A stretch of 64,000 nt of DNA from Sporodiniella umbellata (Eukaryota; Mucoromycota; Mucoromycetes; Mucorales; Rhizopodaceae). Positions 57,760 through 64,000 of this stretch are shown here, one piece after another (position 1 is the stretch's first letter; each line of letters starts with the position of its first letter). Under the pieces are notes generated by a model. The model saw nothing but the letters and a program-made list of their open reading frames with translations. It was not told the DNA's origin and searched no databases. The position numbers and the translations under genes were made by a program. The stretch covers positions 1 through 64,000 of the forward strand of contig JAIXMR010000062.1 of the NCBI GenBank assembly GCA_025677835.1. The letters run 5' to 3'.

Positions 57760-59435
57760 ATGGATTTTAGCAATCTTCCTGTTTCACGTTATTTAGGCGG
57801 TGCTGCCGCTGGTGGTATACTTCTTTTGTCAGCGATCTACCGCGATCGCGCTGTGTTTGATTCAAAACGCAAAGATCTTTATGAACAGCCTGGATGGCCT
57901 TTGCTTGGCAATTTGCCTATGCTCATTCAATATAAAGATGTATTGCACGATTTCTTAGTAGAAGCTTACCATACCACCAACCGACATACTGCGTAAATAC
58001 ACTATTTTAAGCATTTGTGCAACCTATTGACGTTTATCTAGCACAATGTCTATTCTGGGTATCCCTCGACATATTTCTACTACAGATCCCCGCAATGTCG
58101 AACACGTTCTAAAAAACAACTTTGAAAACTATATTAAAGGACCCGAGTTTCATAACGCAATGAACGATCTCTTTGGAGACGGCATCTTTAACGCGAACGG
58201 TGAAGAATGGAAGTTTCAGAGAAAAACAGCAAGTCACATTTTCAACGTAAAAAACTTTAGAGATCATTTTACAAAGTAAGAATCCCTTTAGAAAAAAAAA
58301 AAAAGCGGTATCCTTCGGTGTATTTACCTCGTCCTATAGTGTATTTGTGGAAGAAATCGAATACATGTCTGAAAACATTTGGGACAAAGCCATAGCTAAC
58401 AATAGCGTGGTTGATTTTCATGACGTGATGTTTAAATTCACATTGGATTCATTTATTCTGTAAGTCAAACCCTAGATGCACCTATCTTTTTCAGGCACTC
58501 AATGATCTATTAGACTCGGATTTGGCGTTCAATTAAATGCGCTGGGATCCAAAAAGAAAGTACCTTTTGCAGAAGCCTTTGACGAAGCACAAAAAAACAC
58601 TTTCCAGCGTTTTGTGAACCCAATCTGGCCAATCACCGAGCGCTTGACCCGTATTGCGATGCCCTGGAAGACCATGATGGTCGATCATCTGAAAGTAGTC
58701 AACGGATTTGCCCACGACGTTATCACCAAACGGCGTGAAGAGATGGCTCGCGGGGAAGAGCACAAGGATCTACTCTCTCGATTCATGTTGTCCAGCACAC
58801 CTTTGGACGACAAGGCCCTTCGAGACATTGTCCTGAACTTTGTGATTGCCGGTCGTGATACTACAGCTCAGGCACTTTCCTGGACTTTCTTTATGCTCAT
58901 GACGCACCCAAGAGTTGAAGCTAAGCTTGTAGAAGAAATCGAACGCTGCCTGGATGAAAAAGATCTTTATGAGTCGATCAAGTCTATGAATTACGCACAT
59001 GCTGTGTTCTATGAAGTCCTGAGACTCTACCCCTCTGTGCCTTTAAATCAAAAGTTTGCTCTTGACGACGATATCTGGCCTGACGGATCCCACATCAAGA
59101 AGGGTGATTACATTCTCTGGAGTCCCTACACCCAAGGCCGTTGCGAGTTGATCTGGGGAGCGGATGCCAAAAAGTTCCGTCCTGAACGATGGATTGGTGA
59201 ACAAGGCGAGCTTAAGCGTGAATCAGCAGGCCAATGGCCTGCTTTCCATGCAGGTCCCAGAGTTTGTTTGGGTCAAAATCTAGCTACTTTGGAAGCCTTG
59301 GTAGCCATTTCCTTTTTACTCAAGCGATACAAGTTTTCTTTGCTTCCTGACCAAGATATCACTTACCAAATCTCATTGACCTTGCCAATGTTGAACGGTA
59401 TGAAGGTCACCGTACAAAGCCGCCAGTCCTCATAA
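57760..59435 (+). CDS. Cytochrome P450, CYP52/CYP86-like clan
   Basis: Exons 57760..57992, 58042..58275, 58340..58459, 58514..59435; 502 aa. N-terminal membrane anchor (YLGGAAAGGILLLSAIY) and a PGWPLLGNLPML hinge. Oxygen-binding I-helix AGRDTT, K-helix EVLR (ExxR), FRPERW, and the heme-binding loop FHAGPRVCLGQNLA with its Cys are all intact. The overall pattern (NYIKGPEFHNAMNDLFGDGI, WKFQRKTASHIFN, LFMLMTHP-like helix) resembles fungal fatty-acid or alkane omega-hydroxylases (CYP52, CYP86/CYP4-like). Mucoralean P450s often fall into their own families, so I give no family number. It is an ER enzyme needing a P450 reductase. A CTAT microsatellite follows the stop. Confidence 0.9.
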
Positions 59436-59438
59436 ATA

Positions 59439-59480
59439 TCTATCTATCTATCTATCTATCTATGTATATATATATATCTA
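59439..59480. repeat. CTAT/TA microsatellite
   Basis: About seven CTAT units followed by a TA run directly after the P450 stop codon. Confidence 0.85.
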
Positions 59481-59635
59481 TATATCATCATACATCATCA
59501 TTCTTTATTTTCCTTTCAACTCTCTCGTTTTTTTTTTTTTTTTTTTAAAAAAAAAATACTCACACATATATATATACAAGTATAAATATAAATAAATAAT
59601 ATACAAAAAATGCTTTTGCTTTTCCTTTTTATTAT

Positions 59636-60693
59636 TTAAGAGTAGTAACCAGGCAAGAGATATTCCAATTTGGCGACGGTTTCAGGATTTCTCTTTTCAG
59701 GAGCGGTCATGACAGCAAACTTCATGGAACCCTTGTAGTCGGGCAGAAGAGAGCTTTCTTGTACAGCCTTTTCCAAGTCAGGCAAGACAGCGTGTAAGAG
59801 GTTCTTGGCGTTTTTGCCGTTATTGCCCATGTTGTGCATCACGGTTTCGACGGTGACAGCCTCTTCGTCTACACGCCAGCAGTCGTAGTCTGTGGACATA
59901 CAGACCATTTGGTATTGTATTTCAGCTTCACGGGCCAACTTGGATTCAGGCAAAGCCGACATGTTGATGACATCGCCACCCCAAGAACGGTACATGTGAG
60001 ATTCAGCGCGTGTGGAGAATGCAGGACCTTCCATACAGACAGCTGTCTTGTCTTGGTGCAACTTTGCACCGAATTCGAGGCTGTCGGCATGCTTAGCCAC
60101 AAGTTGCGCTAAGCCAGCGTGGAAAGGATCGGCAAACACAGCGTGGGCTACCAAACCTTCACCAAAGAAGGTGGAAGGACGGAAACCACGAGTACGGTCG
60201 ATCAGTTGGCTGGGCAACACGAAATCACAAGGAGGGATCTCTTCACGCAAAGAACCAACAGCACTAAAAGCCAAGATAACCTCAACACCCAAAGACTTGA
60301 GTGCAGCAATATTGGCACGTACAGGTACTTCGGAAGGTGTCAAGTAATGACCACGGCCATGGCGGGCCAAAAAAGCAATCTTGTTACCGCTTGGTGTACG
60401 AGAGATAACAATTTTATCGCTAGGAAATCCCCAAGGCTAAAAAGTCGAAAAAAAAAAAAAAAAGGGAATAAGTATATATTTTCACATACATAGTGTTATC
60501 TGTCGTTTTTCTTTTTTTTTTTTTTTTTTTCGAGAGGGATCCTATCTATAAAAGGGGAAGGGAGTATAGATGAATAGAAACAAAAACCTACAGTTTCAGG
60601 GTTGACCTCTTCAATGACTTCGAGTCCTTCAAGGTTATATAAGCCAGAACCGCCGATCACGGCAATTTTAATATCTTTCAATGCACCAGCCAT
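59636..60693 (-). CDS. MEU1: 5'-methylthioadenosine phosphorylase
   Basis: Exons complement(59636..60436, 60592..60693); 300 aa, typical length. Exon 1 gives IKIAVIGGSGLYNLEGLE; exon 2 begins PWGFPSDKI and includes the phosphate-binding ARHGRGH, FSAVGSLREE, GPAFSTRAES and the nucleoside-binding STDYDCWR. These mark MTAP (yeast Meu1) rather than PNP: the Thr/Asp pair in STDYD recognises adenine. It splits methylthioadenosine into adenine and methylthioribose-1-phosphate for methionine salvage. The intron (60437..60591) is 155 nt with A- and T-runs. Promoter and leader lie toward KIN1 copy 2 on the same strand. Confidence 0.93.
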
Positions 60694-60964
60694 TTTATTT
60701 ACAAACAAAAAAGAAAAAGTCAACTTTAAAAAAAAAAAAATTACATGCTTTTTTGGAATTCGTAGTCCTAAAAGAATTTTCAAGAGATGTTGTGAAAGAA
60801 AAAAGAGCCAATCAGATAAAAAGTAGATCTTGGTGTTAGTATTGACAACACCTTTTGCACAAGAAAAAAAAAAAAAAAAAAAAAGCACGTAATGGGTTAT
60901 TAGAAAATACCTGTTGTCATACGACAGGCAAAGATAGGTGTGCATCCAAACTTTTTATTTTATT

Positions 60965-62992
60965 CTATAGTTTGTCAATCAAGACAGGATACAGATTTTT
61001 AAAGACTTCTTTGGTATAAAAGTTGGCTACGGACACTTCTTCTTGTTTAATCAGTTTGAAGCCGATCTTGCTGGACCAACGCGCGGTATAGATGGTCAAT
61101 GAGAATTTGAGAGGAGCTACGGCTCTTTCAGCATGAGGACTGTTCAAGAATTTGGACCAATAGAAAGTAGAGCATTGAAGTAAGTGGGGATCGACCAGGA
61201 CCGCCTCAATCTGTAGGTGGGTAAGCAGGTCAATCAGCCGGCGACTTAGCTCGGCAGGTGAGAGACGAAAGAGAGAGCCAGAACGATAGGGGGATGACAG
61301 GCTTTGTCTTTCGGATACGGTAGGGGCTGATTCGTTGAGACGAGACGAGATCCGTTTCCAAGAAGGCCGAGGTTTGACAGATGTACTGGACTGAGCGACC
61401 TGAGTGGGCACACTGGAGGATGGGGTCGGCGTATTTGTAGGCTGAGTACCCCCTTCTTTAGTGCCATTCTCCATTGTCCGTCTTCGTGTCAAGATTAGCT
61501 TAGGCTTAGAGCGAGTGGTGACGCTAGTAGAGCGAGTCAAGGGAGGCGCTGGCGAGGTCTGGTTGAGTAACTGCTCCTTACGTGCTTCTGAGTCTAGGCG
61601 CTCCTTGACGAGATAGTAGATGGAGACCAAAGGGTCGTACATTGCTGGCAAAGACCGAAAATCATCTTGTGCTTGATGTTTGATACGGCTGGCTGAAGAA
61701 AGCCGACGACGCCAACGAGGACGGCGAGCCAGCACCTGATCCTCGTTCACTCGCCTAACAAAGTTTTCATCAATCTGGGAAGCAGCACTCTGGTAATCAG
61801 ACGACTGAATGATTTTTTCCAGCCTTTGGCGAATAGCCTCTGAGTCACCCAGACCAAACCCTTGCATGCCTTGAACAATCGAGGCATCGATAGTTTCCAG
61901 AGGCTGTCGATGGGGCAGATGGTTCTGGATAGGCTCATCAAAACCCTTGTTCATCCAAGGATGTTTTCTGATTTGTGCAAGTGTTATTCGATGCTTTGGA
62001 TTGACAACAAATATCTTGGATAACAAATCGATACATTCTAAAGCACTGGAGTAAATAAGGAGCTCTTTTTCTTATTGTTTTAATGTACCTTTGCCAAGAC
62101 TATCAGGAAACGGATCTACTTGACCTGATTTGATTCTTTCATGAAGCGCAGGTAGATTGATATCATCAAAAGGCACGCGGCCACAAACCAAGACGTAGAG
62201 AACCACACCAAAACTCCAGATGTCTACCTCAGGCCCTACATACTCCTTAGCCTGGAGCAACTCTGGAGCAGCAAAATAGAGAGATCCACAAAAGGTATCC
62301 AGCTGTCGATTAGGAGAGTAGACGTTGGACAGACCAAAGTCAATGATTTTGATTTGCTCTGAGCGGGTGATGAGTATGTTCTCAATCTTCAAGTCTGACA
62401 AAGTCAATGAGGTGGAAAGGCTAGCATTCCAATTTACCTCTATGAACAATCGAATTCCGATGGCAGTAATCGAGCGCACTTACAATCTGGCGAGAAAATT
62501 TCCTGGCTTGCTTTTCTTTTAGCTTACCATGTTGCACTATATAATCCAATAGCTGACCACCATCGATGTATTCCAAAAACATGTAATAGTTTTCTCCTGC
62601 AGCTAGATATTCTTTCAACTGACAGATATTGGGGTGCCTCAAGAGTCGCATGATGGCCATTTCTCGAATTGTTCTTTGTTCACGTTCTTGTGGTGTATCC
62701 TTGGGGTCTTTGCTTTCATTGTTGCTCTGTCTTTCCAAGTCTATCTTTGGCATGATCTTTACTGCATACTTTTTATTTCCCCGCATAAATACACTATTTT
62801 TTTAGTCTTAATGCAAAAAAAAACAAGGGCTTTTCTTTTTACTTTGTGTTTTTGATTTTCTGTTAAACATTCCGCTATTTTCACCTTTCCCATAGACCCT
62901 GCACCAATTGTCTTTTGATAAATCACATAGTTCTGTATTTGCGTCACTTGATGACGCTCGGAGGGTTGTCTACTCAATTTTTGTGTGCTCAT
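60965..62992 (-). CDS. KIN1/KIN2-type (PAR-1/MARK family) Ser/Thr kinase, copy 2
   Basis: Exons complement(60965..62037, 62089..62394, 62438..62768, 62843..62992); 619 aa. Kinase domain: [63 protein letters not shown] Ser/Pro-rich linker with [12 protein letters not shown] follows, then a KA1-like C-terminus ([20 protein letters not shown]). It is the paralogue of 8080-10300: sequence is nearly co-linear from the Gly loop to GMQGFGLG, then similar again at the C-terminus. Differences: a shorter N-terminus, a fused last exon (the intron before the KA1-like part is absent), and the intron in the catalytic region moved by 33 nt (HR^DLK here, AL^DYC in copy 1). Activation-loop and catalytic residues are intact. 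Confidence 0.92.
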
Positions 62993-63246
62993 CGAAGACA
63001 AAAGGAAAAAAAAAAAAATAAGAGGGAAAGAAATATAAAAAAAGAATAAGGGAAAAAAAGACAATTAGAAAGATTTACACAAGTGTGTATTGTGTAACCT
63101 ATTGGAATTCCTTTTGGAAAGAGTGAACATACACATTTATATATAGTTGAAAAAAAAAAAAAAAAAAAGGCAAAACAGAATAGCAGTAGTAATAGTAATG
63201 GTAGTATAGTAATTATATCAGCAGTAGCTGGGGCGGTGATAATAAC

Positions 63247-63286
<40 letters not shown>

Positions 63287-63630
63287 AGCAGCGTTGTGTT
63301 CGATATTTATACGTCAGTTTCCAGTCTTGTTGTTAAATATTTACGAACAAAAGAACAAGTGGGTATTACTGTTTTTTCTGAACTCTTTGCCCACTGAAAC
63401 GCTCGAGATAATAATAAATCACCTATTCCTTGGTGTCTGTACATTGTTGGTATTTCCTATGAACTCTTTAGGTTTCTGTGGGTGGTCTAAGCATTGTACA
63501 TGAACACTTACTGTGTGATAGAATTCGACTAAGCTTTGAGATCTAGTAGGCAAATAACACAATGCAGCTTTGTTTTGTTTTTGAATTGTTATTCAAGAAA
63601 GACAAAAAAAAAAAAAAGAAAGAGGGAAAA
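62993..63630. other. Promoter region of KIN1-type copy 2, with GA microsatellite
   Basis: No coding exon supported. A/T-rich with A-runs, imperfect AGT/AAT trinucleotides (63180-63250) and a pure GA tract at 63250-63282. Confidence 0.5.
63250..63282. repeat. GA microsatellite
   Basis: About 16 uninterrupted GA units. Confidence 0.85.
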
Positions 63631-63651
63631 GTTAATTACCTATGCTTCCGT

Positions 63652-63874
63652 CCGTGTCCAACGGCAGCTTAAACATACAGTTTTCCTTGTCGTGGATAAT
63701 ATCCAGTGTGCTATACTTTGTAGACGATGCATTTTTCGAGGCCCCTTTCAGTGCAATCTTTAGATCTTGATGTGTTGCTCCGGCGCTCTTCTTTAAAATG
63801 GCTGTTTTTCTACGTTTGTGTCCTTCTAGTTCGGATAAAGATCCGGACAAGGTAATATGCGATTGGAGCGCCAA
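63652..63874 (-). CDS. Possible coding exon of an unknown gene, incomplete
   Basis: An open minus-strand frame of about 74 codons with ordinary composition, reading LSGSLSELEGHKRRKTAILK, then THQDLKIALKGASKNAS and CMFKLPLDTDGSIG, and followed by a GTAATT donor. There is no ATG at its start and no clear acceptor upstream before the window end, so the gene would continue beyond 64000 or the frame is not coding. I recognise no family. Confidence 0.25.
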
Positions 63875-64000
63875 AACGAATATAAAAAAAAAAGTTGTAT
63901 ACGTCAGAATAGCGATTCAAATAGAGTACAAGAAGAAGGAAAAACCGTATTTAAAAAAAAACACTGAGTAAGAAACGGGAATCGGCAATTTCTTTCTAAA

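Overview
The window reads as nuclear DNA of an early-diverging filamentous fungus, most likely a Mucorales-type Mucoromycota. The evidence is as follows. Genes are split by many short introns (mostly 40-75 nt, GT-AG, often with a CTAAY-like branch point). Spacers are AT-rich and carry A or T runs of 15-55 nt. The gene set joins fungal families (HAM1-like protein, FAS1/GPI protein, APSES factor, KIN1-type kinases) to genes lost in most yeasts: a CHERP-like splicing factor, a Grainyhead/CP2 factor, a DUF2009 protein, a dynein light intermediate chain and an RPEL protein. No bacterial, organellar, viral or clear transposon genes were seen. I rebuilt exons by hand from both strands; each complete multi-exon model below closes to a whole number of codons.

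Layout. 1-5.4 kb: 5' end of an ALDH7 gene (-), an RPEL-repeat gene (-), mitochondrial bS21m (+), an exostosin-type glycosyltransferase (-). 5.4-8.1 kb: no gene seen. 8.1-15.8 kb (+): KIN1-type kinase copy 1, SNF2 ATPase, tRNA m5C methyltransferase. 15.9-19.6 kb (-): FHA-RING ligase and an AT-hook/APSES factor. 19.6-22 kb: no convincing gene. 22-28.6 kb: dynein light intermediate chain (+) tail-to-tail with thymidylate kinase (-), then RPL4 and G-protein beta (+). 28.9-33.5 kb (+): HAM1-like and fasciclin proteins. 33.5-39.3 kb: two four-span membrane proteins (-), PEX11 (+), a 93-aa orphan (+), peroxisomal 2,4-dienoyl-CoA reductase (-), a 63-aa membrane protein (+). 40-45.1 kb (+): 2-oxoglutarate dehydrogenase E1 and a DAO-family amine oxidase. 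45.5-48.9 kb: an inverted pair of near-twin NAD(P)-binding genes around a 2 kb spacer. 49.2-59.4 kb (+): CHERP-like protein, B-box/DUF2009 protein, Grainyhead/CP2 factor, cytochrome P450. 59.6-63 kb (-): MTA phosphorylase and KIN1-type kinase copy 2.

Themes. Three genes within 11 kb point to the peroxisome (PEX11, dienoyl-CoA reductase ending FKL, amine oxidase ending AHL). Several products concern polarity, cell cycle or gene control (two KIN1-type kinases, Dma-like ligase, APSES and Grainyhead factors, G-beta, dynein subunit). The most unusual items are the long lysine-rich AT-hook protein with its APSES domain at the extreme C-terminus, the inverted gene pair whose promoter and first half are identical while the second half has diverged, two GC-AG introns in neighbouring genes, and a CRE/CCAAT-rich promoter in front of the 2-oxoglutarate dehydrogenase gene.
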